Source: Deltaproteobacteria bacterium
GTDB lineage: Bacteria > Desulfobacterota > Binatia > HRBIN30 > CADEER01
NCBI GenBank assembly: GCA_029262455.1
Contig: JAJCZJ010000088.1
Span: 334,273 to 398,272 of the forward strand
Reading direction: 5' to 3'
Length of the DNA: 64,000 bases
Made by a program: the position numbers and the translations under genes. How positions within the stretch are numbered: the first letter of the stretch is position 1; each line of letters begins with the position of its first letter. Positions 8,307 to 15,895 of this stretch are shown here, one piece after another. Under the pieces are notes generated by a model, which was given only the letters and a program-made list of their open reading frames with translations, did not search any database and was not told the DNA's origin.

Positions 8307-9023
8307 ATGGCCGATTCGTTCCCACCAGCGCAGCCACATGATCCGCCACGCGAGATCTTGCCCGACGTTCTCTACGTACACGGCAGCTTTCGGATGGGCC
8401 CGGGAATGACGATCAGCCGCAACATGATCGTCCTTCGACACCAGGGTGAGCTCACCTTGGTGAATCCGATCCGCATGGACGCGGCAGGAGAAAAAGCCCT
8501 CGAAGAGTACGGAACCGTGAAGCACGTCGTGCGGCTCGGTCATCTACACGGCCTGGATGACCCGTACTGCGTCGATCGATTCGGCGCCCAATTCTGGAGT
8601 CAGGCGGGCGGCGGTGAGTACCCCGCGCCAAAGCCGGACGTCATCATCGAAGACGGCACACCCGCCCCGGTCCCCGACGCAGAGTTCATCCTATTCCACG
8701 AAACCAAGTCGCCAGAATGCACGCTGTTGCTGCGCCGCCACGGCGGGCTGTTGATCGGTTGCGACGGACTCCAACACTGGGAATCCACATCGCGCTGTTC
8801 CCTCCTCGCGAAGGGTGTCTGCCACGCCTTCGGCTTCATGCACCCGGCAAACATCGGCCCGTTCTGGATCAAGCTCATGACCAAAAACGGCGGTTCCCTG
8901 AGGCCAGATTTCGAGCGCCTGCTCGAGCACGATTTCGACAATCTGGTCGGCGCCCACGGCCAGTATTTAAAGGGAGGCGCCAAAGCGGCCCTCAAGAAAA
9001 CCGTCGATCGAGTGTTTCCATAG
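8307..9023 (+). CDS. MBL-fold-like (DUF4336-type) protein
   Basis: 238 residues from ATG 8307, which has GGAG six bases upstream; a GTG at 8295 is also in frame. The order of motifs resembles the metallo-beta-lactamase fold as in DUF4336 proteins: SRNMIVLRHQGELTLVNP, KHVVRLGHLHGLDDPYCV and a late TLLLRRHGGLLIGCDGLQHW. The classical HxHxDH metal site is reduced to GHLHGLDD, so hydrolase activity is uncertain. It is divergent from the SnoaL-like gene and convergent with the 2OG dioxygenase. Confidence 0.65.
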   Translation: MADSFPPAQPHDPPREILPDVLYVHGSFRMGPGMTISRNMIVLRHQGELTLVNPIRMDAAGEKALEEYGTVKHVVRLGHLHGLDDPYCVDRFGAQFWSQAGGGEYPAPKPDVIIEDGTPAPVPDAEFILFHETKSPECTLLLRRHGGLLIGCDGLQHWESTSRCSLLAKGVCHAFGFMHPANIGPFWIKLMTKNGGSLRPDFERLLEHDFDNLVGAHGQYLKGGAKAALKKTVDRVFP

Positions 9024-9040
9024 TCAGTTTCGCCGCCGCC

Positions 9041-9072
9041 TATCCGCGTTCATCAGCGTTCATCTGCGGTTT
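9041..9072 (+). repeat. 12-bp tandem repeat block
   Basis: TATCCGCGTTCATCAGCGTT and the continuation CATCTGCGG form about three imperfect 12-bp units, the same family as the repeats near 5.6, 10.1, 34.5 and 37 kb. It abuts the stop codon of the next gene. Confidence 0.65.
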
Positions 9073-10048
9073 ATTCGAGCGAAAGCCAAAGTCGCAGCAA
9101 GTGTCTCTGCTTCGCAGGGTCGGAATCGTCCTGGTACGCGGTGCGCGCGTGCAGCGTAAAGTGGTTGGAGATGAGCTGGATGTCGCCGGCCTCGAAGTTC
9201 ATGTCGAGATACAACTCCGGGTCGGATCCGATTTCTTCGTAGAGGTCGAGTAACTCGCGCTCTTCGTGCGTAAACTCAGGCACGTCTGCGTGGCGCGGGG
9301 CGGAGCGGAAGTAGTCGCTGTGATAGAAGGTCCGCAACACACCATCGGCGTAGCTACACGGGTTGACCGGGACATACGGCGTACCGACATCGTTGCGTGT
9401 GTCGAGGCAGAACGGCTCAAACAATCGATCGACAAGGTCGGGGCGACGAGCCAACAACTCGTTGTAGACCGCAACCGAGCTGACGATCCGACTGGCTCCA
9501 CCCGAAACCGCCGGTCGCAAGCAGAGCAAGCCGACAACATCGGCAAGGTCACAGTGGTACGCGATGTCGCCGGCCGTGCGGTAGCGCCGAACAAACGGAT
9601 CCGCGGCCTCTTCGCCCATATCGCGGACATGGCCGAGCAACTCCTCGTCTGGGTTCTGCCCGCCCGGAACTCCTAGATGCTGCCCGATCCCCCAGTAGAC
9701 GAGCGAAGTGTCCGCCTCGCTCCAGCGGTCGACCGGCAGGCCGCGCACCAACAAGAACCCACGGCCAGCCCGCAGTTCATCGGCCCAAGACCGAATCCGC
9801 TTCGACAGCGCCGGCAACGCGAAATCATCGCGGCCAACGGTGTCCAGGCTGCGCCCTCGCACCCCGCCAAGTGCCGATTCGATCTCGACAGTGTCAGCGT
9901 CCGCCAGCCGGCAAATCCAAGAGTCATCCCGCGACACCTCGACCCCGCGCCAAGCAGCAGCCGTAGTAATCTGCCGACGACACACCCCATCCTGCGGCCT
10001 GTCGTAGTAGTGCAACGCCTGCTCGGCAAAAGAACGAAATTTGTTCAA
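9071..10048 (-). CDS. TauD/TfdA-type Fe(II)/2-oxoglutarate dioxygenase
   Basis: 325 residues. The facial triad is visible: HCD (His165, Asp167) in GDIAYHCDLADVVGL and a distal histidine (His300) in SNHFTLHARTAY. The 2OG-binding arginine is probably Arg319 in RHLLRLWLS. The family hydroxylates small molecules such as taurine, aryloxyacids, carnitine precursors or secondary metabolites, using O2 and 2-oxoglutarate; this substrate is unknown. The start is a TTG (10048) with a weak ribosome site. A 12-bp repeat palindrome separates it from the DUF2333 gene upstream. Confidence 0.88.
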   Translation of the reverse strand: MNKFRSFAEQALHYYDRPQDGVCRRQITTAAAWRGVEVSRDDSWICRLADADTVEIESALGGVRGRSLDTVGRDDFALPALSKRIRSWADELRAGRGFLLVRGLPVDRWSEADTSLVYWGIGQHLGVPGGQNPDEELLGHVRDMGEEAADPFVRRYRTAGDIAYHCDLADVVGLLCLRPAVSGGASRIVSSVAVYNELLARRPDLVDRLFEPFCLDTRNDVGTPYVPVNPCSYADGVLRTFYHSDYFRSAPRHADVPEFTHEERELLDLYEEIGSDPELYLDMNFEAGDIQLISNHFTLHARTAYQDDSDPAKQRHLLRLWLSLE

Positions 10049-10083
10049 CCGACCACCCAGAAAAAACCCTTGTTCCGCGACAT

Positions 10084-10181
10084 GAAACCGCAGATAAACG
10101 CGGATGGACGCAGATCGCGGGCGACGCCCGCATTTGAGTAGCGAAGCTTCTCAGCGTTCATTCGCGTTCATCTGCGGTTCG
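10084..10181. repeat. inverted pair of 12-bp repeat arrays
   Basis: The left arm starts AACCGCAGATAAACGCGGAT (from about 10086) and the right arm ends GCGTTCATCTGCGGTT (to 10179). The two arms are imperfect reverse complements and could fold a long hairpin between two minus-strand genes. Confidence 0.7.
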
Positions 10182-10219
10182 AAAAGAACGGTTCGGCACT
10201 CTCGAGAAGATTTGGTTCG

Positions 10220-11146
10220 TTACTTGTCCAACTCCTCGCGAATCGAGTACATCTTCTGCCGCGCCTCATCCATATAAACCACGAGGTTGCGCCGATGGTT
10301 CGCCATCACGCTGGCGTTCCCACCATCGAGAACCACGAACGGCTTGAGCACAGCCGCCTGCCCGAGCGCGTCAGCCACCTCGTCGAACAGTTTGCCGACG
10401 GCCGGTCGCGCCGCAAGCTCTTTGAAGTACTCGCGCCGCAACGCCTTGGTCAGGTGGTACATGACGTGGGCGTTACCCTGCGCGTGGTAGAAGTAGTTGT
10501 CTGTAACCCAGGGCATGATCGAGGATCCATCGTCTTCCCGTGTCTTGTAGAGGCTAGCGTGTGCGTCACCTAAAAGATCGGTCCACGTCTGGAACAAGCG
10601 GATCGCCTCGACGTTGCGCAGATTCAACGGACTCGACGTCTGCGGCTCACTCTTTAGCCCTTCAACATACGCGTCAATCAGACCGACCGCGGCGCGATAC
10701 TTGCCTTCCGCCGACGGCAGGATGAATTTCTCCGGGTCGTTGCGAAACAAGTTGTCCGCTTCGACCAACTGTTGATCGAAGCTATCCGACGAGATCTTCG
10801 TCAGATTGTCCTTCAAAACCCGAGAGCTTTCTTTCACCGCCTGGATGATCCCCAGTTGCCGGTGGGAGTTGTTGTCCGCCATCAGACTCGGTCCCCACAG
10901 GGGGACGTCGTTTGGACGCCAACCCGTCGTACCGTCCAACTCGTGCCGCATGATCTCGGCGAGAGTCGAAGCAAAGGCAACTCCGGGCACGATCTCCGTC
11001 TCGAGCGGAAACGCCTCTTCGACGACCAGCGGCAACTCATTGTGCGACCGTTGACCGAAATGCAGGACCAACGGTCCCACGGTGAGACACACCGCCATAA
11101 CCAGCAAGAAAATTAACCCGATACCGCCGCGTTGGTTGAGGATCAT
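10220..11146 (-). CDS. DUF2333 family membrane-anchored protein
   Basis: 308 residues. One N-terminal transmembrane segment (about 9-29, IGLIFLLVMAVCLTVGPLVL) anchors a large periplasmic or cytoplasmic helical domain. TGWRPNDVPLWGPSLMADNN followed by RQLGIIQAVKESSRVLKDNL matches my memory of the DUF2333 family, which is widespread in gamma- and delta-proteobacteria and has no established function. ATG 11146 has AGAAGGG upstream. It reads away from the FMN-barrel gene, with about 96 bases between the two starts for a shared promoter region. Confidence 0.8.
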   Translation of the reverse strand: MILNQRGGIGLIFLLVMAVCLTVGPLVLHFGQRSHNELPLVVEEAFPLETEIVPGVAFASTLAEIMRHELDGTTGWRPNDVPLWGPSLMADNNSHRQLGIIQAVKESSRVLKDNLTKISSDSFDQQLVEADNLFRNDPEKFILPSAEGKYRAAVGLIDAYVEGLKSEPQTSSPLNLRNVEAIRLFQTWTDLLGDAHASLYKTREDDGSSIMPWVTDNYFYHAQGNAHVMYHLTKALRREYFKELAARPAVGKLFDEVADALGQAAVLKPFVVLDGGNASVMANHRRNLVVYMDEARQKMYSIREELDK

Positions 11147-11242
11147 CCCTTCTCGCTACCATAGGTTCAGGTGCGGCGCACGGCCTTCCGCAGCTTGCAA
11201 GTCTGTTCCGGTCCGAACAAGAATGACGCAGGGAGATCTGAA

Positions 11243-11698
11243 ATGTTTCAAGCAATAGCCGTTGTCGCCACACTCACGGCACTCTTGGTGGTACCAACGC
11301 CGGTGTCGGTCCTATCGGCCGATATCGAGAAACAACTGACTTCCGCAGAATACGTTTACATCGCATCCACTCGTAAAGACGGCACTCTGGGTGAGCCGGC
11401 TGAGATCTGGTTCCACTACCACGATGGCGCGGTCTACGTTGGAACACAGACCACCTCTTGGCGCGTCAAACGCATCAAATGGGGCCGTCCGCAAGCAAAG
11501 ATCTGGGTAGGAAAACGCGATGGTTTGTCGTTTGGCGCCACTGGCGAGTTGGTCGAAGACGAAGCCATGGAAGCGCTGCTCATGAAGAGATTCGCCGCCA
11601 AGTATCCCAAGGGCTGGGAAAAGTACGCTGATAATTTTCGCAAAGGTTTCGCCGGCGGCGGCCACGTCGTCGTCAGGTACACGCCCGCCACTTCTTAG
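11243..11698 (+). CDS. secreted PPOX-like split-barrel (FMN-binding) protein
   Basis: 151 residues from ATG 11243, chosen because GGGAG sits seven bases upstream and a signal peptide begins there (MFQAIAVVATLTALLVV, cleavage near VLSA). The mature part follows the pyridoxamine-phosphate-oxidase-like split barrel: YVYIASTRKDGTLGEPAEIWF, GAVYVGTQTTSWRVKRI and KIWVGKRDGLSFGATGELV, in order. Such proteins bind FMN or F420, or haem in some branches. A predicted exported version is unusual, since most members are cytoplasmic. Confidence 0.75.
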   Translation: MFQAIAVVATLTALLVVPTPVSVLSADIEKQLTSAEYVYIASTRKDGTLGEPAEIWFHYHDGAVYVGTQTTSWRVKRIKWGRPQAKIWVGKRDGLSFGATGELVEDEAMEALLMKRFAAKYPKGWEKYADNFRKGFAGGGHVVVRYTPATS

Positions 11699-11736
11699 GG
11701 ATTTCGGCGGCTATCGAGTCAACACAGGGAGAAAAC

Positions 11737-12141
11737 ATGGGACTATTTTCGTTCGCAAAAACCATCGGTAAGAAGCTCTTCGGATCATCCGACGACGCAG
11801 CCGGTAAGATCAAAGAGCACATTGAAGAGGACAATCCTGGGGTTGAGGGGCTCGAAGTAAGCTATGAAAACGGCCAGGTACGCCTCGGTGGCAACGCTTC
11901 GAAGGAGGCGATGGAAAAGGCCATCCTAATGGCCGGAAACGTCGAGGGCGTCGAAGCAGTTGAAACAGAAGCAGTCGCCGAAGCTGTATTCGTCGAGATC
12001 AAGAAGGGCGACACCTTATGGAAAATCGCCAAGCAACATCTCGGAGACGGCAACCGCTATCCCGAGATCTTCGAGGCCAATAAGGAAGTCATCAAAGATC
12101 CGGACCTGATCTACCCGGGCCAGATGATCCGCATTCCATAG
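11737..12141 (+). CDS. kbp: BON-LysM protein (Kbp/YgaU-like)
   Basis: 134 residues, against about 149 in E. coli Kbp. Residues 20-85 are a BON domain (EDNPGVEGLEVSYENGQVRL, then EGVEAV) and residues 86-134 a LysM domain (VEIKKGDTLWKIAKQHLGDG, ending LIYPGQMIRIP). E. coli Kbp is a cytoplasmic K+-binding protein linked to osmotic stress. No signal peptide is present, in line with that. The gene has its own leader after the FMN-barrel gene (38 bases) and is followed by a clean terminator. Confidence 0.92.
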   Translation: MGLFSFAKTIGKKLFGSSDDAAGKIKEHIEEDNPGVEGLEVSYENGQVRLGGNASKEAMEKAILMAGNVEGVEAVETEAVAEAVFVEIKKGDTLWKIAKQHLGDGNRYPEIFEANKEVIKDPDLIYPGQMIRIP

Positions 12142-12169
12142 CTAGCGCCTATCTTTTCAACAACTTGTG

Positions 12170-12210
12170 TCGGGCGAAGGGGCCAGATTCCTTCGCCCGA
12201 TCCTCGTTTT
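12170..12210 (+). terminator. Rho-independent terminator after kbp
   Basis: An 11-bp perfect stem (12170-12180 with 12190-12200, TCGGGCGAAGG) with a 9-nt loop is followed by TCCTCGTTTT. Confidence 0.85.
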
Positions 12211-12233
12211 AGAGGCACGGCACAGGAAGTTTG

Positions 12234-12263
12234 ATACATACTACACACGCGTGTAGCATGTAT
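12234..12263. promoter_or_regulatory. palindromic operator of vapBC
   Basis: 13-bp arms (12234-12246 and 12251-12263) match at 12 of 13 positions around a 4-bp centre (ACGC). The arms read ATACATACTACAC and the complement of ATACATGCTACAC. The site ends four bases before the preferred vapB start, so VapB bound here would block both transcription and translation. This is the normal autoregulatory arrangement of VapBC. Confidence 0.75.
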
Positions 12264-12266
12264 CCC

Positions 12267-12521
12267 ATGGCATTGAACATCCGTAACCAGGCAACGGAAC
12301 AACTTGCCGCCGACCTCGCACGCCTTACCGGCGAAACAAAGACGGAGGCCGTACGGCGGGCTCTCGCAGACCGTCTCGAAAGAATCATGCGCGAGCGAAG
12401 TGATCGCCCCCTGGCGGATCAACTCAATGAAATCGCCCAACGCTGTTCCGCACTGCCCGTCCTCGACGACCGCAGCGCCGAGGGAATCCTGGGCTACGAC
12501 CGCGATGGGTTGCCGAGCTGA
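12267..12521 (+). CDS. vapB: VapB-family antitoxin (Rv0623 type)
   Basis: 84 residues. The N-terminal MALNIRNQATEQLAADLARL and ETKTEAVRRALADRLER form the DNA-binding and dimerising half typical of the Rv0623/PSK family; the C-terminal tail should wrap the toxin. The start is taken at ATG 12267 (MALN). An in-frame ATG at 12258 lies inside the operator. No ribosome site is visible, so a leaderless transcript is possible. The stop overlaps the toxin ATG by one base. Confidence 0.9.
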   Translation: MALNIRNQATEQLAADLARLTGETKTEAVRRALADRLERIMRERSDRPLADQLNEIAQRCSALPVLDDRSAEGILGYDRDGLPS

Positions 12522-12910
12522 TGGTCATCGACACCTCAGCGCTCGTGGCAATTCTCTGCAACGAAGCAGAGCGGCCGGCGTTTGTGGAGGCATTGTCATC
12601 CGTCGAGCACGCCATGGTCTCAGCGGCTACGCATGCAGAAACCTCCATCGTCATCGATCGAAGATTCGGAGCCGAAGGGGTTCGAGACCTCGACCTGCTA
12701 CTCGCCGCCGCTTCGGTCGAGATCGTTCCGGTCGATGCGAACCACGCACTGGTCGCCCGCCAAGCCTACAGAACGTACGGCAAGGGGCGGCATCCCGCGG
12801 GCCTCAACTTCGGCGCCTGTTTCTCGTACGCACTGGCGAAGATTGAGCAACGACCTCTGCTCTTCAAGGGCGACGACTTCGCACACACCGACCTGCAAGC
12901 CTATCGCTAG
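12521..12910 (+). CDS. vapC: VapC toxin, PIN-domain ribonuclease
   Basis: 129 residues, normal for VapC. The PIN fold shows MVIDTSALVAIL with Asp4, an ETSIVIDRR segment with the second acid (Glu41) and the C-terminal LLFKGDDFAHTDL with Asp117-118. The third conserved acid, usually the Asp of LNFGDC in this subfamily as I remember it, is Ala here (LNFGACFSYALA). The toxin would cut a specific RNA, usually a tRNA or rRNA loop, when free of VapB. The Asp-to-Ala change could weaken it or could be a natural variant of the subfamily. Confidence 0.9.
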   Translation: MVIDTSALVAILCNEAERPAFVEALSSVEHAMVSAATHAETSIVIDRRFGAEGVRDLDLLLAAASVEIVPVDANHALVARQAYRTYGKGRHPAGLNFGACFSYALAKIEQRPLLFKGDDFAHTDLQAYR

Positions 12911-13016
12911 TAGCGCCCAACCCGCCGCGGTAGAGTCCGATGGCAAGTCGCAGCCCCGGCCAGAAGGTGTTGCCTCGCCAAACGTCGTCTGTGGTCGACG
13001 ATGCCCATCCAGCGAT

Positions 13017-14894
13017 TCATCGAAGCGCCGCTGGGCCGACAGCGAGGCGTCTGCTGATTTGAGAAACGACACTGTCAAGATCGAGGCCTGCAGAACCAAG
13101 CTGCGCGGCGCGCGGCGCGTGATCGACGAAGATGTCCGGGAGCGCGAGCGTTACAATCGGCGCGTAGCACCCATTCGACTCGGCGGCCCTGTGTTCCAGA
13201 ACAGCCGAACCGAAACCTCCTGCCCGAACATGGTCCTCGAGAGTAAAGACAATCGGCTGGCTCGAGAGCTGCGCACCTATCGTCTCACGGTCGAGCGGCT
13301 TGATGCTGCGAGCGTCAACAACTGACAAGCAGCGGCCAGTCCTCTTCTGGATCCGGCGTCTGGCTTCCAAGGCCGTGTAAGCCATCGGGCCGCAAGCCAA
13401 GATGCAGCCGTCCTCGCCGTCGGCGAGGACCTCGGCGCGGTTGATACCACTTTGGGTGTTCGATCGAACCTGCGCTTCGACTCTGCGAGAGGGACCGCGG
13501 GGATATCGAATCACTACGGGTCCTGTCGCACACCGCACCGACTCGCCGATCATTCGCTGAAGCTCACCGGTGTCGCGCGGGGCGAGGATCGTGAACCCCG
13601 GCAAGCAGCGTGCATACGCGATGTCGAAGACGCCGTTGTGTGTCGCGCCGTCGCTCCCGACCAAACCGGCGCGGTCCACACAGAACACGACCGGTGCGCC
13701 CTGCAGCGCCACTTCCTGAAAGAGCTGATCGAATGCGCGCTGCAAGAATGTCGAGTAGATGCAGCACAATGGCCGCAGACCCGACAGCGCGAAACTCGCC
13801 GCCAGCGCGACCCCGTGCTGCTCGGCCATCCCGACATCGTGAAACCTCTCCGGATATCGAAGTGCGAAATCACTCAAACCCGTCCCGTCGGCCATTGCCG
13901 CCGTGATCGCCACAACACGCTCGTCGTCGGCTGCAAGCTTGCACGCGGTTTCGCCGAGCACCGCAGTGAAAGTCGGGCCGTCTTGCAACGGATACTCGAC
14001 GGCGTCGCACGCCTCGGAGTTGTAGCCCGACACCGCGTGGACGCGGTTGCGATCGCGCTCGGCGGCCGGCGCGCCGCGGCCCTTTTCCGTGAGCACGTGT
14101 ACGAGCACCGGAGCTCGACGGAATCGCGCACGTCGCAAAGCCGCCCGCAGTGCGGCAATATCATGTCCGTCGACCGGGCCGATGTACTCGAAGCCCATCA
14201 ATGCCGCCAAGCCCGCGGCTGGATGCACCGTGGCAGGCGACCGCGGACGGCGGAAGCTCTGGTGAACCGCACCGACGCTCGGGCTAATCGCCATCCCGTT
14301 GTCGTTCAACACGACAATCAGTCCGAGATCCGAGTATGTCCCCGCGTGGTTCAACGCTTCGAAGGCGTTGCCCTCCTGCAACGAGCCGTCGCCGATGACA
14401 GCAACCGCACGTCTGGCCTTGGCGCCGTGGAGCGCGTTGCGCAGCGCAAACCCCAGCGCCGTCGAAATACTGGTGCCACCGTGACCCGTCTTCACCGTGT
14501 CGTATTGTGATTCTTTCGGGTCGGGGAATCCCGACATGCCCGCCGATCGCCGCAGGGTGGCGAAACGACCGGCGCGGCCCGTGAGAATCTTGTGCGGGTA
14601 ACACTGATGCCCAACATCCCAGACCAGAGTGTCGCGCGTCTCGAATTCAAAGACCCCGAACAACGCGCTCGTCAGCTCGACGACCCCCAGCGCAGCTCCC
14701 AGGTGGCCGCCAACCCGCGGCACGACGTCGAGGAGGAAATCTCGGATTCGGTCTGAGATTTCCTCCAGCTCAGAAGTCTGAAGATCCTTTAGTAAGGCCG
14801 GCTCGGGAAGCGGTCCAAGCCGCGCCAGCGCTCGTCTAATACCGAACTCCTCAGTCCCAACCAGTGCCTCACTTCTCCGCGTGCTCTTATTCAT
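13017..14894 (-). CDS. dxs: 1-deoxy-D-xylulose-5-phosphate synthase-like protein
   Basis: 625 residues, about DXS length. Transketolase domains occur in the DXS order: WDVGHQCYPHKILTGR near 95-110, the thiamine-diphosphate loop GDGSLQEGNAFEALNHAG near 165-182, and the pyrimidine domain with GMAEQHGVALAAS, where the Glu activates the cofactor. It would join pyruvate and glyceraldehyde-3-phosphate to start MEP-pathway isoprenoid synthesis. Some usually invariant positions vary: GHGGTSIS in place of GHSSTSIS, and VLTEKGRGAPAAE in place of the usual KGKGY segment. It may be a second, divergent copy. The start (ATG 14894) lacks a good ribosome site. Confidence 0.8.
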   Translation of the reverse strand: MNKSTRRSEALVGTEEFGIRRALARLGPLPEPALLKDLQTSELEEISDRIRDFLLDVVPRVGGHLGAALGVVELTSALFGVFEFETRDTLVWDVGHQCYPHKILTGRAGRFATLRRSAGMSGFPDPKESQYDTVKTGHGGTSISTALGFALRNALHGAKARRAVAVIGDGSLQEGNAFEALNHAGTYSDLGLIVVLNDNGMAISPSVGAVHQSFRRPRSPATVHPAAGLAALMGFEYIGPVDGHDIAALRAALRRARFRRAPVLVHVLTEKGRGAPAAERDRNRVHAVSGYNSEACDAVEYPLQDGPTFTAVLGETACKLAADDERVVAITAAMADGTGLSDFALRYPERFHDVGMAEQHGVALAASFALSGLRPLCCIYSTFLQRAFDQLFQEVALQGAPVVFCVDRAGLVGSDGATHNGVFDIAYARCLPGFTILAPRDTGELQRMIGESVRCATGPVVIRYPRGPSRRVEAQVRSNTQSGINRAEVLADGEDGCILACGPMAYTALEARRRIQKRTGRCLSVVDARSIKPLDRETIGAQLSSQPIVFTLEDHVRAGGFGSAVLEHRAAESNGCYAPIVTLALPDIFVDHAPRAAQLGSAGLDLDSVVSQISRRLAVGPAALR

Positions 14895-15199
14895 CGAAGC
14901 ACCGGACCATTGCGATTGGGCCTCGATCGCGCAGAGTATTGAAGACTCGGCACCAAAGTTGTGACAGGCCTGCGCAACCCGCGGCCCGCACCCGGGGCGA
15001 CTGCACTGAGCCGCCGAGTTTCGCCCGCTGACGGGTCCGACGCGGCGGTAGAGTTCGCAAATCGGGCGGCGAAGCGAACGGATTGGCCGGCGTCGAGGAC
15101 CCACTTGAGCATTCTGTCCGGATTCTCCCCATTTCCGCCTCATTTTCGTCACATTTCCGTGCTCTAATTTCGTCAGACTTGATTGGAAGGAGCACAGCC

Positions 15200-15895
15200 G
15201 TGGCAGTGATTTTGGTGGCAGACGACGATGGACACATTCGCGAGGTGGTTCGCTTCGCCTTGGAGAAGGCAGGGCACAAGGTACTCGAAGCGGCCAATGG
15301 AGCGGCGGCGCTTGCAACCGTCCAGGAGCGTTCCGTCGATCTCGTCGTCCTCGACATCATCATGCCCGAGGAGGACGGTCTCGAGGTCTGCCGAAAACTT
15401 CGCCAGAACGGTCGCCTGCCGATCCTCTTTCTGTCGAGTCGCGACGACGAGGTCGATCGCGTGCTCGGACTCGAGCTCGGGGCCGACGACTATGTCACCA
15501 AGCCGTTCAGTCCGCGCGAGCTCGTCGCCCGGGTCAAGGCCGTCTTGCGACGCGCCGGAGACGCGTCGATCGAGGGCGATGAAGAACAACCTTTGCGCCG
15601 CGGCGCACTCTCGATCGACGCTCAGAGACACCGTTGCACCTGGGGTCACGACGAAGTCGGTCTCACCGCAACCGAGTTCGCCCTCCTGCGTTCGCTCATG
15701 ACCACTCCTGGGCGCGTCTATTCACGCAACGAGCTCGTCGACAAGGCGTGGGGTTATGGCCATCACATCACAGATCGCACCGTAGACAGTCACGTGCGAC
15801 GAATTCGCCGCAAGTTCGACGGTGTCGGCGCCGATCCGATCGAGACCGTCTATGGAGTCGGGTATCGCGTTCGCGAGTGCGAACAAGCCGCCTGA
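15200..15895 (+). CDS. OmpR/PhoB-family response regulator
   Basis: 231 residues from GTG 15200, which has GGAAGGAG seven bases upstream; the frame is open further left without support. The receiver domain (1-120) has the acidic pocket DDD (8-10), phospho-acceptor Asp52 in VVLDIIMPEEDG, and the conserved Lys of VTKPFSPREL. The C-terminal winged helix (130-228) has the OmpR pattern LTATEFALLRSLMTTPGRVYS (in part) and VDSHVRRIRRKF. It overlaps the kinase start by one base. Confidence 0.93.
   Translation: MAVILVADDDGHIREVVRFALEKAGHKVLEAANGAAALATVQERSVDLVVLDIIMPEEDGLEVCRKLRQNGRLPILFLSSRDDEVDRVLGLELGADDYVTKPFSPRELVARVKAVLRRAGDASIEGDEEQPLRRGALSIDAQRHRCTWGHDEVGLTATEFALLRSLMTTPGRVYSRNELVDKAWGYGHHITDRTVDSHVRRIRRKFDGVGADPIETVYGVGYRVRECEQAA

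Noticed and set aside
13452-14510. 352-codon frame antisense to dxs
   Set aside because: The opposite strand has clear transketolase motifs; this frame has no recognisable domain and arises from GC-rich codon bias.
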